Positions 35,735 through 46,598 of a stretch of DNA of 64,000 bases are shown in pieces. The position numbers and the translations under genes were made by a program. The DNA comes from Azospira restricta (GTDB lineage Bacteria > Pseudomonadota > Gammaproteobacteria > Burkholderiales > Rhodocyclaceae). The number at the start of each line of letters is the position of its first letter. Within the stretch, counting starts at the first letter, position 1. The notes below the pieces were generated by a model, which was not told where the DNA came from, searched no databases, and saw only the letters and a program-made list of their open reading frames with translations. The stretch covers positions 1,931,501-1,995,500 of the forward strand of contig NZ_CP064781.1 in the NCBI RefSeq assembly GCF_016858125.1. The letters are read 5' to 3'.

Positions 35735-36879
35735 GGCTGCCGGCAATCGAGCGTCGCACGCTCGCGCTGATCGGCGTGCTGGTGCCGATCCTCGGGCTGT
35801 TCGCCTACGTCGCGCTGCGCTCCGGCCCTCTCGCCCCGGTCGAGGTCGCCGTGACCCGCGTCGAGGCCAGGCCGCTGGTACCGGGGCTGTTCGGCATCGG
35901 CACCGTCGAGGCCCGCCAGGTCTTCAAGATCGGCCCGACCTATGCCGGGCGCGTGCGCCGGGTCGACGTCAACGTCGGCGACCGAGTCAAGGCCGGCCAG
36001 ACCCTCGGTGAAATGGAACCGATCGATCTCGACGCGCGCGTACATGCGCTGGATGCCGCGATCGGCCGTGCGGAAGCAGCACTCGGCGAAGCCGCCGCGC
36101 GCGAGGCGCAGGCGGCGGCACAGCTGCGCCGCTACGAGCAGCTGTTTGCCGCCCGAATGGTGAGCGAGGAGTTGCTCGTGACGAAACGGAACGAGCTCAA
36201 GGTCGCCGCCGCCGCGCTCGCCGCCGCGCGCGGCGAGGTGGCGCGCAGCCGGGCCGAGCGCGCGGCATCGGTGGCCCAGCGCGCGAACCTGCGCCTGGTC
36301 GCGCCGGTTGACGGGCTCGTCGTGCAGCGCGGCGCCGACCCGGGGACGACGGTCGTCGCCGGCCAGTCCGTCGTCGAGCTGATCGAGCCCGGCCAGCTCT
36401 GGGTGAACGTGCGATTCGACCAGGCCGGTACTGGCGGCCTGGCTTCCGGGCAGCCGGCGCGGATCGTCCTGCGCTCGCGCGACGCCGGCATCGATGGCCG
36501 GGTCGCGCGCGTCGAGCCGCGTGCCGACCCGGTGACCGAGGAGATCCTGGCCAAGGTGAGCTTCACCGAGACGCTGCGGCAGGCGCCTGCGCTCGGCGAG
36601 CTGGCCGAGGTCTCCGTCGAGCTGCCGGCCCTGCCGTCCGCGCCGATGGTCGGCAACGCGGCGATCCGACAGGACGGTCGCCGCCAGGGGGTCTGGAAGA
36701 TCGTCGACGGACGCCTCGTGTTCGCGCCGGTCAGCCTCGGCCGGGCCGATCTCGACGGGCGCGTCCAGGTGCTTGCGGGGCTCGCCGCAGGCGACGTCGT
36801 TGTCACTCACAGCGCGAGGACGCTGACGGCGGACGCCCGCATCAGGATCGTCGACCATTTGTCGGCGAGCGTCAGATGA
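35731..36879 (+). CDS. HlyD/RND-type periplasmic adaptor subunit
   Basis: A 382-residue membrane fusion protein. One N-terminal membrane anchor (LALIGVLVPILGLFAYVAL) is followed by a biotinyl-lipoyl half (AGRVRRVDVNVGDRVKAGQTL). A coiled coil rich in Ala/Arg/Glu (about residues 105-190), the second lipoyl half (NLRLVAPVDGLVVQRG) and a beta-barrel complete it. It links the inner-membrane ABC permease to an outer-membrane channel. It overlaps the genes on both sides by four bases (ATGA), so the operon is tightly coupled. Confidence 0.9.
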   Translation: MRLPAIERRTLALIGVLVPILGLFAYVALRSGPLAPVEVAVTRVEARPLVPGLFGIGTVEARQVFKIGPTYAGRVRRVDVNVGDRVKAGQTLGEMEPIDLDARVHALDAAIGRAEAALGEAAAREAQAAAQLRRYEQLFAARMVSEELLVTKRNELKVAAAALAAARGEVARSRAERAASVAQRANLRLVAPVDGLVVQRGADPGTTVVAGQSVVELIEPGQLWVNVRFDQAGTGGLASGQPARIVLRSRDAGIDGRVARVEPRADPVTEEILAKVSFTETLRQAPALGELAEVSVELPALPSAPMVGNAAIRQDGRRQGVWKIVDGRLVFAPVSLGRADLDGRVQVLAGLAAGDVVVTHSARTLTADARIRIVDHLSASVR

Positions 36880-38081
36880 TCAGCCTTTCCGGCCGCGACA
36901 TCGTCCATAGCTGGGGGAAGTTCGTCTTCACCGGGGTCGGGCTGGGGCTGCTGATCGGCGCGACACTGATCATGGCCGGCGTCTATCGCGGCATGGTCGA
37001 CGACGGCAAGGCGCTGCTCGACAACAGCGGCGCCGACCTGTGGGTCGTGCAGCAAGGGACGCTCGGCCCGTACGCCGAGTCGTCGAGCGTCAACGACGAC
37101 ACCTACCGGACCTTGCTCGCCATGCCGGGCGTGGCGCGTGCGGCCAACGCCACCTATCTCACGATGCAGGTGCGCCAGGCCGAGCGCGACGTGCGCGCCA
37201 TGGTCGTCGGCGTGGCGTCCGGCGAACCCGGCGCAACGCCGGGGTGGCCGCCCTACCTCGTCGCCGGCCACCAGATCGCGCGTGCCCACTACGAGGCGGT
37301 CGCCGACGTCGCCACCGGCTTCGCGCTCGGAGAATCGATCGTCATTCGCCGGAACCGCTACACGGTGGTCGGCCTGACCCGGCGCATGGTGTCGTCGAGC
37401 GGCGACCCGATGGTCTTCATTCCGCTCCGCGACGCGCAGGAGGCTCAGTTCCTGAAGGACAACGACGCCATCTGGCAGGGGCGGCGCCGCACCGAGGCGA
37501 ATCCCGCATTCAACCGTCCCGGGCTGCCGGGGCTGCAGGACGACGTTAACGCTGCGCAGGCCACCAACGCCTTCGTGAACGCCGTGCTGCTGACGCTGCA
37601 GCCGGGACACGCGCCGGACGAGGTGGCGGAAAGCATCCGGCGCTGGAAGCGGCTGACGGTCTATACGCGGGCGCAGATGGAAAGCATCCTTGTCGGCAAG
37701 CTGATCGCCACCTCTGCGCGCCAGATCGGCATGTTCCTCGTCATCCTCGCCGCCGTCAGCGCGGCCATCGTCGCCTTCATCATCTACACGCTGACCATGG
37801 ACAAGATTCGCGAGATCGCCGTGCTCAAGCTGATCGGCACGCGCAATCGGACCATCGCTGCGATGATCCTGCAGCAGGCGATCGCGCTCGGCGTCATCGG
37901 CTTCGTCGTCGGCAAGATCAGCGCCAGCCTTTCCGCGCCTCTCTTCCCGAAATATGTGTTGCTCACCCCGCAGGATTCGGTCCTCGGCTTCCTCGCGGTG
38001 CAGGCGATCTGCGCGCTGTCCAGCGTCGTCGCCATCCGCCTCGCGCTGAAGGTCGACCCCGCGGAAGCGATCGGAGGCTGA
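36876..38081 (+). CDS. FtsX-like ABC transporter permease (DevC/MacB-like)
   Basis: A 401-residue permease. One N-terminal membrane segment (FVFTGVGLGLLIGATLIMAG) is followed by a large periplasmic MacB-type domain, then three C-terminal segments (IGMFLVILAAVSAAIVAFII, QQAIALGVIGFVVGKISASL and SVLGFLAVQAICALSSVVAI). KIREIAVLKLIGTRNRTIAAMIL is the FtsX-family coupling segment. With the adaptor and ATPase it resembles the DevBCA-type exporter. Substrate unknown. Confidence 0.9.
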   Translation: MISLSGRDIVHSWGKFVFTGVGLGLLIGATLIMAGVYRGMVDDGKALLDNSGADLWVVQQGTLGPYAESSSVNDDTYRTLLAMPGVARAANATYLTMQVRQAERDVRAMVVGVASGEPGATPGWPPYLVAGHQIARAHYEAVADVATGFALGESIVIRRNRYTVVGLTRRMVSSSGDPMVFIPLRDAQEAQFLKDNDAIWQGRRRTEANPAFNRPGLPGLQDDVNAAQATNAFVNAVLLTLQPGHAPDEVAESIRRWKRLTVYTRAQMESILVGKLIATSARQIGMFLVILAAVSAAIVAFIIYTLTMDKIREIAVLKLIGTRNRTIAAMILQQAIALGVIGFVVGKISASLSAPLFPKYVLLTPQDSVLGFLAVQAICALSSVVAIRLALKVDPAEAIGG

Positions 38082-38082
38082 G

Positions 38083-38790
38083 ATGGCCGGCAACGGAATC
38101 CGGATCGAGGGCCTGCGCAAGCGCTACGGGCGCGGCGACGCCGCCGTCGATGCGCTCAGGGGCGTCGACATGGAGGTTGCCGCCGGCGAGGTGGTCGGCC
38201 TGATCGGCCCGTCGGGCTCCGGGAAAAGCACGCTGCTGAAATGCCTGGGCGCCGTCGTCGAACCGAGCGGCGGGCGGATCGCCCTCGGCGACGAAGTGAT
38301 CTACGACAACGGCTGGAAGCCCCCGGATTTGCGCACCCTGCGTCGCGACCGCATCGGCTTCGTCTTTCAGGCGCCTTACCTCATACCGTTCCTCGATGTC
38401 GCCGACAACGTTGCCTTGCTGCCGATGCTGGCCGGGCGGCAAAACGGAGATGCACGGAAGCGGGCGCATGAACTGCTCGACGCGCTCGACGTCGGCCACC
38501 GGGCAAAGGCGCGGCCGTCGCAGCTTTCGGGCGGAGAACAGCAGCGCGTGGCGATCGCCCGGGCGCTCGCTAACCAGCCGCCGGTGATCCTCGCCGACGA
38601 ACCGACGGCCCCGCTCGACAGCGAGCGCGCGCTCGCCGTCGTCCGCATCCTGAACCGGATGGCCCGTCAGTTCAGCACGGCCATAGTCGTCGTCACACAC
38701 GACGAAAAGATCATCCCCACCTTCAAGCGCCTCTATCACATCCGCGACGGACGGACGGTCGAGGAGCGCGGCGAGGGACGGGAGTTGTGA
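38083..38790 (+). CDS. ABC transporter ATP-binding protein (DevA/LolD-like)
   Basis: A 235-residue ATPase. Walker A is GPSGSGKST, the Q-loop is [13 protein letters not shown], the signature is LSGGEQQR and Walker B is [34 protein letters not shown] closes the domain. It starts 1 bp after the permease stop. The DEPTAPLD form, with P where most have G or N (TGALD, TGNLD), is a minor deviation. It powers the exporter encoded upstream. Confidence 0.92.
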   Translation: MAGNGIRIEGLRKRYGRGDAAVDALRGVDMEVAAGEVVGLIGPSGSGKSTLLKCLGAVVEPSGGRIALGDEVIYDNGWKPPDLRTLRRDRIGFVFQAPYLIPFLDVADNVALLPMLAGRQNGDARKRAHELLDALDVGHRAKARPSQLSGGEQQRVAIARALANQPPVILADEPTAPLDSERALAVVRILNRMARQFSTAIVVVTHDEKIIPTFKRLYHIRDGRTVEERGEGREL

Positions 38791-38839
38791 AGTTGCAGAC
38801 GGACTGAGCGCTGCGGGAGCGGCCGCCTGCGACAGGTGA

Positions 38840-38914
38840 TGGTCCCCTCGACAGGAATCGAACCTGTATTTGCCGCTTAGGAGGCGGCCGTTCTATCCAT
38901 TGAACTACGAGGAG
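38840..38914 (-). tRNA. tRNA-Arg (anticodon CCU)
   Basis: On the minus strand a 75-base cloverleaf can be drawn. The acceptor pairs CTCCTCG with CGAGGGG (one U-G). The D stem is GTTC/GAAC and the anticodon arm is GCCGC-CTCCTAA-GCGGC with anticodon CCU. The T arm is ACAGG-TTCGATT-CCTGT, the discriminator is A, and CCA is encoded (38840-38842). It decodes AGG. No island is seen at its 3' side, which ends 50 bp from the ABC ATPase stop. Confidence 0.93.
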
Positions 38915-38981
38915 CGACCAAGGCGCGCATTGTAGCGGTTACGCGCTTTCGCGGCCAGTTTGGCGGGATAATCGACACATC

Positions 38982-40193
38982 ATGAACGTGCCGCGCCAAC
39001 GCCTGCCGCGCGTCGTCGTCGTCCTCGGGCTGGTCAGTTTCTGCAACGACCTCGCTTCCGAGATGGTGACGCCGCTGATCCCGATCCTGCTCGCCGCGGT
39101 GCTCGGCGCCGGGCCGCTGGCGCTCGGGCTGGTCGAGGGCGTCGCCGAGGCGGTGGCATCCTGGCTGAAGCTGTGGGCGGGCCGGCGCTCCGACCTGTGG
39201 GGCGGGCGGCGCAAGCCTTTCGTGCTCGCCGGCTATTTCCTCTCCAACCTCGTGCGGCCGCTGCTCGGCGTCGCCGGCAGCTGGGGCGCGGTGGTCCTGC
39301 TGCGCGGCGTCGACCGCGTCGGCAAGGGGCTGCGCACGGCGCCGCGCGACGCGCTGGTGGCCGATGCGACGCCGCCCGCACTGCGCGGCCGCGCCTACGG
39401 CCTGCACCGCGCGCTCGACAACGGCGGCGCGATGGGCGGCGCGCTGCTCGCCGCCGCCTGCCTGTCGTGGTCCGACCTCTCGCTGCCGCAGATCATCCTG
39501 CTGTCGGCGCTGCCCGGCTTCGCCGGCGTCGCGCTGGTGGCCTTCGCGGTGCGCGACCATGCCGCCGCCGGTGCGCCGGATGCGCGTCCCGATGCGGGCG
39601 CTGGCGCGGGGCGGCAGGCGACGCCGCCGCCGCTTGCCTGGCGCCTGCTCGACCCGCGGCTGCGTCGTTACTTCCTGGTGCTGGCGCTGTTCGCGCTGGC
39701 GCGCGCGTCGGAGACCTTCATCGTGCTGCGCGGCCACGAGCTGGCGATGTCGGTGCCGATGCTGCTGCTGCTGTGGGCGGCGATGAGCTTCGCCAAGGCG
39801 GTCACCGCGTGGTTCGGCGGCCGCTTCGGCGACCGCGTCGGCCACGGCCGCGTCGTGCTGCTGCATTGGCTGGCGCACGGGCTGGCCTTCCAGCTGCTGG
39901 CCTTCGTCGATTCGCCGGCGACGCTGTGGGCGGCGGCGCTGGTCTTCGGCATCTGCGCCGGCATCGGCGAGGGCGCCGAGCGCGCGCTGGTCGGCGAGAT
40001 CGGCAACGCGAACGAACGCGGCACCGCCTTCGGCTGGTACAACATGACCCTCGGGCTGGCGGCGATTCCCGCCGGCCTGTTCTTCGGCGGCGTCTGGGCG
40101 GCCTTCGGCGCCGCCGCCGCCTTCCTCAGCGGCGGAGCGCTGGCGCTGCTGGCGGCCGTGCTGCTGCGCACGGCGGTCTTGGCGCGGCGCTGA
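38982..40193 (+). CDS. Major facilitator superfamily transporter
   Basis: A 403-residue inner-membrane protein with about twelve helices. Between helices 2 and 3 it has AVASWLKLWAGRRSDLWGGRRKPF, the MFS loop motif. DRVGKGLRTAPRDALVAD is characteristic of a drug/metabolite-type MFS group. A similar loop, FGGRFGDRVGHGRVV, lies in the second half. Its 3' end overlaps the convergent hemerythrin gene by 68 bp. Substrate unknown. Confidence 0.88.
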   Translation: MNVPRQRLPRVVVVLGLVSFCNDLASEMVTPLIPILLAAVLGAGPLALGLVEGVAEAVASWLKLWAGRRSDLWGGRRKPFVLAGYFLSNLVRPLLGVAGSWGAVVLLRGVDRVGKGLRTAPRDALVADATPPALRGRAYGLHRALDNGGAMGGALLAAACLSWSDLSLPQIILLSALPGFAGVALVAFAVRDHAAAGAPDARPDAGAGAGRQATPPPLAWRLLDPRLRRYFLVLALFALARASETFIVLRGHELAMSVPMLLLLWAAMSFAKAVTAWFGGRFGDRVGHGRVVLLHWLAHGLAFQLLAFVDSPATLWAAALVFGICAGIGEGAERALVGEIGNANERGTAFGWYNMTLGLAAIPAGLFFGGVWAAFGAAAAFLSGGALALLAAVLLRTAVLARR

Positions 40194-40590
40194 GCGCGTC
40201 CGCCGCGCCGAAGCCGGCGGCCTGCGCCGCCGCGAACAGCTCGCGCTCCTCGAAGCGGACGTGGGCCGTCAGCAGTTCGGAAAAGCGCAGCAGCGCGGCG
40301 GCGTCCGGCTGCCGCAGCGCAATCGCCAGCGCGCGCAGTTCGGCGTGCTCGGCGAGCGTGCGCCAGACCAGCTCGCCGTCGCCGGCGGCGGCGAGGAAGG
40401 GCAGCAGCTCGCTCTCCTCCTCGCGGAAGTGCGGCTCCATTTCGTTGTCGAAGCAGCGCGCGACGTGCGCACCGTAGGCTGCGACCGTCGCGGCGTCGCC
40501 GGACAGCGCGGCGAGCTTGCCGTGGCGCGCCAGCTTCAGCGCGTCGTGGTGTTCGCGCGAGAGGTCCTGCAGGGCGGGGGTGCGTTTCAT
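40126..40590 (-). CDS. Hemerythrin domain protein
   Basis: A 154-residue protein with the iron-binding residues of bacterial hemerythrins: LSREHHDALKLARHGK, NEMEPHFREEESELLPFL, LAEHAELRAL and LTAHVRFEERELF. The C-terminal ~20 residues are Pro/Ala/Arg-rich and lie in the overlap with the MFS gene, so the functional domain ends before. It heads towards the DUF2249 and DUF59 genes on the same strand, forming a likely three-gene unit with the NsrR-like sites at 41377-41446. Proposed role: nitric-oxide or oxidative damage response. Confidence 0.88.
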   Translation of the reverse strand: MKRTPALQDLSREHHDALKLARHGKLAALSGDAATVAAYGAHVARCFDNEMEPHFREEESELLPFLAAAGDGELVWRTLAEHAELRALAIALRQPDAAALLRFSELLTAHVRFEERELFAAAQAAGFGAADALSAAPRPPCAAARPPAAPALRR

Positions 40591-40715
40591 CGGGTTCTCC
40601 GTGTCGTTCGCTGCCGCTGGTGGCGGCTATCGTTGTCGTGGCGCGGCGCCTCGGCCCGGCGCGGGCGCGGCCGAGGCGACATCGCGGCTGAAGGGCGTGG
40701 CCGCCGCTGCCGCGC

Positions 40716-40994
40716 TCAGTGACCGCAGGCCCTGGCAGGCCCTTCGCCGCGGACGGCGCGGCCGATGCGCACCTGCCAGACTTCCGGCCCGGTTTCCAGG
40801 TAGTCCCAGGTGAACTCGCCGCGCGACTCGGCCTGGAACTGGTAGAACAGCGGCTTCGGGTCGTGGTCGTTGATCAGCAGCAGGGCCTCGCCGGGGGCGA
40901 GTTCGTCGAAGCTGCCGAAGATCAGCGGGTGGCGTTCGCGCGGCGGGATCGTGCGCACGTCGACGGTGGTCTTGCAGGTGGGGGCGGTGCTCAT
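40716..40994 (-). CDS. DUF2249 domain protein
   Basis: A 92-residue protein with the DUF2249 core VDVRTIPPRERHPLIFGSFD and ALLLINDHDPKPLFYQFQ. It has a TusA-like fold by family knowledge. It lies 14 bp after the DUF59 gene and 125 bp before the hemerythrin gene. Such DUF2249/hemerythrin/DUF59 groups are seen in denitrifying or NO-exposed bacteria. The function is not established. Confidence 0.85.
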   Translation of the reverse strand: MSTAPTCKTTVDVRTIPPRERHPLIFGSFDELAPGEALLLINDHDPKPLFYQFQAESRGEFTWDYLETGPEVWQVRIGRAVRGEGPARACGH

Positions 40995-41008
40995 GCCGTT
41001 CTCCTTGC

Positions 41009-41368
41009 TCAGGGGTGGGGGGAGGGGATGGCGTTCGGTGCGTCGTCTTCCTGCCAGCCGAAATTCAGCCGGGCGCGGCCGCTCATCATCGACGGGTTCC
41101 ACGGCGGCTCCCAGACCAGCCGGAGGTCGGCCGGCGGCGCGTCGGGGAAGGCCTCGGCCAGCTCGTAGCGGACTTCGTCGAGGATCAGGTCGCCCATCGG
41201 GCAGGTCGGCGAGGTCATCGTCATCTCGACGACGATCGCCGGCTCGGTCTCGATGCGGTACACCAGGCCGAGGTCGACGATGTTCATGCCGACCTCGGGA
41301 TCGACCACCTGGCGCAGCGCGGCGCGGACGACGTCGGGGTCGGGAGCGGTGGTGGTGTTTTCGTCCAT
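41009..41368 (-). CDS. DUF59/MIP18-type iron-sulfur assembly factor
   Basis: A 119-residue protein with the SufT/PaaD-like core: VRAALRQVVDPEVGMNIVDL, MTMTSPTCPMGDLI (with a conserved cysteine) and LVWEPPWNPSMMS. Members help deliver or repair Fe-S clusters. First gene of the hemerythrin group; its promoter region holds NsrR-like palindromes. ATG 41368 has no strong ribosome site, so translation may be controlled. Confidence 0.88.
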   Translation of the reverse strand: MDENTTTAPDPDVVRAALRQVVDPEVGMNIVDLGLVYRIETEPAIVVEMTMTSPTCPMGDLILDEVRYELAEAFPDAPPADLRLVWEPPWNPSMMSGRARLNFGWQEDDAPNAIPSPHP

Positions 41369-41376
41369 GGCGGCAA

Positions 41377-41399
41377 AAGAAGCAAACTAAATACAGCTT
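41377..41399 (-). promoter_or_regulatory. NsrR-like site 1
   Basis: Read on the minus strand, the 23-base element begins AAGCTGTATTT and ends GTTTGCTTCTT. The known NsrR consensus is two 11-base arms (AAGATGYATTT and AAATRCATCTT) around one base. The first arm matches at 10 of 11 positions and the second at 7 of 11. It sits 8 bp before the DUF59 start, where a bound NO-sensing repressor would block expression. Confidence 0.5.
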
Positions 41400-41423
41400 T
41401 ATCGTAGCACCGGAAAATCCTTA

Positions 41424-41446
41424 AAGCAACAAATTACATGCATCTT
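41424..41446 (-). promoter_or_regulatory. NsrR-like site 2
   Basis: A second 23-base element on the minus strand begins AAGATGCATGT and ends ATTTGTTGCTT. The first arm matches the NsrR arm at 10 of 11 positions; the second is weaker (6 of 11). It lies 24 bp upstream of site 1, in the same promoter region. A true site here would strengthen the NO-response reading. Confidence 0.45.
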
Positions 41447-41665
41447 TGGCGGGGGCGTGCCGGGTGGGAGCGCGCCGGGCTTCTCGCGTCGCTCGGCCGG
41501 GCCGTGCGCCGGTCCGCGTCCGGCGCCGGCAGATCGGCCGGCAGCGCGCCGCCGGACACGGTAAAATTGCCGTTCCGCAGCGGGTGCCGACGGCGCCCGC
41601 CGCTTCCGCCGGTCCGCCGCGCCGCTTCGCCGGCGTTCCGGCCGCATCTGAACCGTATCCGAACC

Positions 41666-43585
<1,920 letters not shown>

Positions 43586-43628
43586 GCCGGCCGCGCCCGC
43601 AACGAACGATGCAACGACGGAAACGAAC

Positions 43629-44144
43629 ATGCTGAAGAAACTGCTGATCTCCCTTGTCGCCGCCTGCGCGCTGACCGGCGCGTTTTCCTCCGCGTTCGCC
43701 GCCGAGAAGAAGGTGCCGCCGGTCGAGGTCTACGTGCCGCACCTGTGCCTGGCCTGTCTCGACTGGGCCGAGCACCTGCGCCAGAACGGCTTCCCGAAGG
43801 TGACGGTGAAGGAAGTCGAGGACATGGCGGCGCTGAAGAAAAAGCTGAAGGTGCCGGCCGACCTCGAATCGGTGCACACCGCGGTAGTCGCCGGCTACTT
43901 CGTCGAAGGCCACGTACCGGCCGAGGACATCCACGAGCTGCTGAAGGAAAAGCCCAAGGCCTGGGGCATCGCCGTTCCCGGCCTGCCGCGCGGCGCGCCG
44001 GGGCGCGAGCTGTCGATGCCGAGCTGCGAGACCGGGTGCACGATGCTCGACGCACAGACGCCCGAGCGCGAGATCCGCCGCGAGATGTTCAACACGATGG
44101 TCGTCTACAAGGACGGCCGCGTGAAGGTCTGGGCGCGGCACTGA
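43629..44144 (+). CDS. DUF411 domain exported protein
   Basis: A 171-residue protein with a Sec signal peptide (residues 1-25, ending AFA). The DUF411 core includes VEVYVPHLCLACLDWAEHLR with C40-x-x-C43 and HTAVVAGYFVEGHVPAEDI. GIAVPGLPRGAPGRE is the usual closing segment. The common SCHT motif is SVHT here, so one cysteine ligand is lost. A late C-x-x-x-C (PSCETGCTM) may substitute. Members are often near copper or metal genes, but none is adjacent here. Confidence 0.85.
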   Translation: MLKKLLISLVAACALTGAFSSAFAAEKKVPPVEVYVPHLCLACLDWAEHLRQNGFPKVTVKEVEDMAALKKKLKVPADLESVHTAVVAGYFVEGHVPAEDIHELLKEKPKAWGIAVPGLPRGAPGRELSMPSCETGCTMLDAQTPEREIRREMFNTMVVYKDGRVKVWARH

Positions 44145-44167
44145 GCGCTTTCACGCCTTTCCGCGCC

Positions 44168-45343
44168 ATGACCCCGCACGCCCGCCGGCGCGCCGCGCTC
44201 GACCGCTGGCTGGCGGAACTGGCGCCGCTGTGGACGCCGTCGCCGTTCTGCGTGGCGCGGCCGGCGTGGTGCGACACGCAGCCGGCGCTCGCCGAGGCGC
44301 TGCTCGCCCTCGACGACACGACGCTCGCCGCACTGAGCGCCGACGACGACGCAGCGCGCGCCTTCCTGATTCCCCACCTGCCGCTGCTGGCCGACCTGCC
44401 GGCGCTGATCGACCTGCCCGAACGCGACGCGGCGCCGGCCCCGGTGTCTCGCCCGGCCTGGCAGTACATCCCCGGCCGCAAGGCGGCGCAGATCGACGCC
44501 TTCGCCGCCGCCGTCGGTGCCCCGCGGGCGCCGCTGGTCGAATGGTGCGCCGGCAAGGGCCACCTCGGCCGCCGCTTCCTGATGGCCTGGGGCGGCGAGG
44601 CGCGGGCGCTCGAACGCAACGCGACGCTGTGCCGCGAAGGCGAGGCGCTCTCCGCGCGCGCCGGGCTCGCGCAGCGCTTCGCGGTGGCCGACGTGCTCGC
44701 CCCAGAATCGGCGGCCAGCCTCGCCGGCGCCCACGCGATCGCGCTGCACGCCTGCGGCGACCTGCACCGCCGGCTGATCGACCTGGCCGGCCCCGCCGGC
44801 GCGCACGCGCTCGACGTCGCGCCGTGCTGCTACCCGCTCGGCGCCGACGACCGCTACCGGCCGCGCGGCGGCGACAGCGCGCTCGTGCTCGACCGCAACG
44901 CGCTGCGCCTGGCCGTCACCGAAACCGTCACCGCCTCGCCGCGGCTGGCCGCCGCCAGCGAGCGCCTGTCGGCGTGGAAGCTCGCCTTCGTCGGGCTGCG
45001 CGAAGCGCACGCGCCCGGTGTTCCGTACCGCACGTTCAAGCCGACGCCGGCCGCCTGGACGCAACAGGGCTTCGCCTTCTTCCTGCAAGCGCTCGCCGCG
45101 CGCGAAAACCTGCCGCTCGACCCGAAGCTCGACTTCGCCGCCGCCGACGCCGCCGGCTGGGCCCGCCACCGCGCCGCGCGCCGGCTGCAGCTGCCTCGCC
45201 TGGCGTGCCGCCGCGCGATCGAAGTCTGGCTGCTGCACGACCTCGCGCTGGGGCTCGAAGGCGCCGGCTTCGAAGCCGAGCTGCACCGCTTCTGCGCGCG
45301 GACGCTGACGCCGCGGAATGTGATCGTTTCGGCCCGCCGCTGA
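44168..45343 (+). CDS. SAM-dependent methyltransferase (METTL25/Trm13-like type)
   Basis: A 391-residue protein. The SAM-binding motif is LVEWCAGKGHLGRRFLMAWG, with HAIALHACGDLHRRLID next. LDVAPCCYPLG carries the CCY-type active-site segment seen in this methyltransferase class. The N-terminal ~110 residues have no recognised domain. The start ATG 44168 lies 23 bp after the DUF411 gene; upstream candidates exist but lack a ribosome site. Substrate unknown, possibly RNA. Confidence 0.78.
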   Translation: MTPHARRRAALDRWLAELAPLWTPSPFCVARPAWCDTQPALAEALLALDDTTLAALSADDDAARAFLIPHLPLLADLPALIDLPERDAAPAPVSRPAWQYIPGRKAAQIDAFAAAVGAPRAPLVEWCAGKGHLGRRFLMAWGGEARALERNATLCREGEALSARAGLAQRFAVADVLAPESAASLAGAHAIALHACGDLHRRLIDLAGPAGAHALDVAPCCYPLGADDRYRPRGGDSALVLDRNALRLAVTETVTASPRLAAASERLSAWKLAFVGLREAHAPGVPYRTFKPTPAAWTQQGFAFFLQALAARENLPLDPKLDFAAADAAGWARHRAARRLQLPRLACRRAIEVWLLHDLALGLEGAGFEAELHRFCARTLTPRNVIVSARR

Positions 45344-45495
45344 CGGCGGTTGCGGGGCGGAGCGGCGGCAAATCCGCCGACGCCGTCATGCCGCCTGCCA
45401 ACGCGCTACGGCGGGTTTGCGTCGCCCGGCTGCCGCTCGCTTCCGCAAGACCCCGCGCGAATCCTTGATCGGCGGAGCACCTGGTCCCGCCTTCC

Positions 45496-46326
45496 TTATT
45501 TCACCGACACGATCTGCCCGAGCGAAATCCGCCCCTCCTCGAGGTTGCGGCCCTGGTTCTGCGCCATCGCCCGGAAGTCGTGCCCCATCAGCAGATGGAA
45601 TCCGAGCGCGGGAAAGCCTTCCCGGCGGATCCTCTCCGCCAGCTTGACAAACCATTCGCGCGCTTCCGCCGTCGTGTCCTTCCAGTCGGCAACGGTAAAT
45701 CCGGAATCTCGCAGCAGCTCACGCAGTTCCTCCGGCGACACCAGAAAACTCGTGTCCGGTGTACGCGCCCACGGGACCGGGAACAGGACAGGCCCGGACG
45801 GGCCGGCGAGGACATCGTAGATGGCAAGCGTCCCGCCGGGCTTCAGGACCCGGTGCATCTCGCCGTATAGGCGACGCTTGTCCGGAATGTTCATGGCCGC
45901 GTGCTCGCTCCAGACGACATCGAATTCATTGTCCGCGAACGGAAGATTCGTCGCGTCGCCCTGGCGATAGTCGACCAGTGCGTCGAGGCCGACCCTGGCG
46001 GTAAGCATCGATGCGACCTGGCAGTATTCGTCCGTCAAATTGATGCCGGTGACGCGGCAACCGAATTCCTTCGCCAGGCAGCGCGAGGTTCCGCCGATGC
46101 CGCTGCCGATATCGAGCACGCGCATCGTCGACCGCAAGCCGGCCGCCTGGGCGAGCTCCAGGGTCGCCGCGCGGCCGCGGATATGGAACTCGTCGATCGG
46201 AGCCAGCGCCTCAAGTGAGAGCTGCTGCAGGTCTGCGCCCGCGTCCTCGAGGGCGGCAAGAATGACCGCCGCCAGATCCGGGCGGCCGTAGTGGGTTCTG
46301 ATCGCCTCGTTAACAGCATTCCGCAT
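45496..46326 (-). CDS. UbiE/sarcosine-methyltransferase-like SAM methyltransferase
   Basis: A 276-residue enzyme with motif I VLDIGSGIGGTSRCLAKEFG, the acidic loop VTGINLTDEYCQVA, and post-motif GDATNLPFADNEFDVVWSEH. EMHRVLKPGGTLAIYDVLAG follows. It resembles methyltransferases acting on small molecules such as glycine or sarcosine, or ubiquinone precursors. ATG 46326 is preceded by GGAGGGAAACAAAG, a good ribosome site. Isolated unit; substrate not predictable. Confidence 0.82.
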   Translation of the reverse strand: MRNAVNEAIRTHYGRPDLAAVILAALEDAGADLQQLSLEALAPIDEFHIRGRAATLELAQAAGLRSTMRVLDIGSGIGGTSRCLAKEFGCRVTGINLTDEYCQVASMLTARVGLDALVDYRQGDATNLPFADNEFDVVWSEHAAMNIPDKRRLYGEMHRVLKPGGTLAIYDVLAGPSGPVLFPVPWARTPDTSFLVSPEELRELLRDSGFTVADWKDTTAEAREWFVKLAERIRREGFPALGFHLLMGHDFRAMAQNQGRNLEEGRISLGQIVSVK

Positions 46327-46598
46327 CTTTGTTTCCCTCCACGGCTCGGAGTCGCTGGGACCGGTTGAAACTTGGGAAAGGGGCTGCTTCGGAGAAGGTG
46401 AACCGTCCCCAATTCATAGACAGGGGGCGAGCACTTTGCAAGCCTGACCGGACGTTGCATCCCGATGACTGCGATAGCGGCTTCGGCCGGCTTGTCGCCT
46501 GTTGCCATCGGCATGAGACAACGACCCGGCCGGAGCCGACCTCGGTGCCGGGCGATCACCGGCACGCACGGGGCCGCCATCGTCGGCGATCGGGTCAG

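Noticed and set aside
38840-38914. tRNA-Arg as an integration site of a genomic island.
   Set aside because: No repeat of the tRNA 3' end was seen nearby, no integrase, and GC content is unchanged on both sides.
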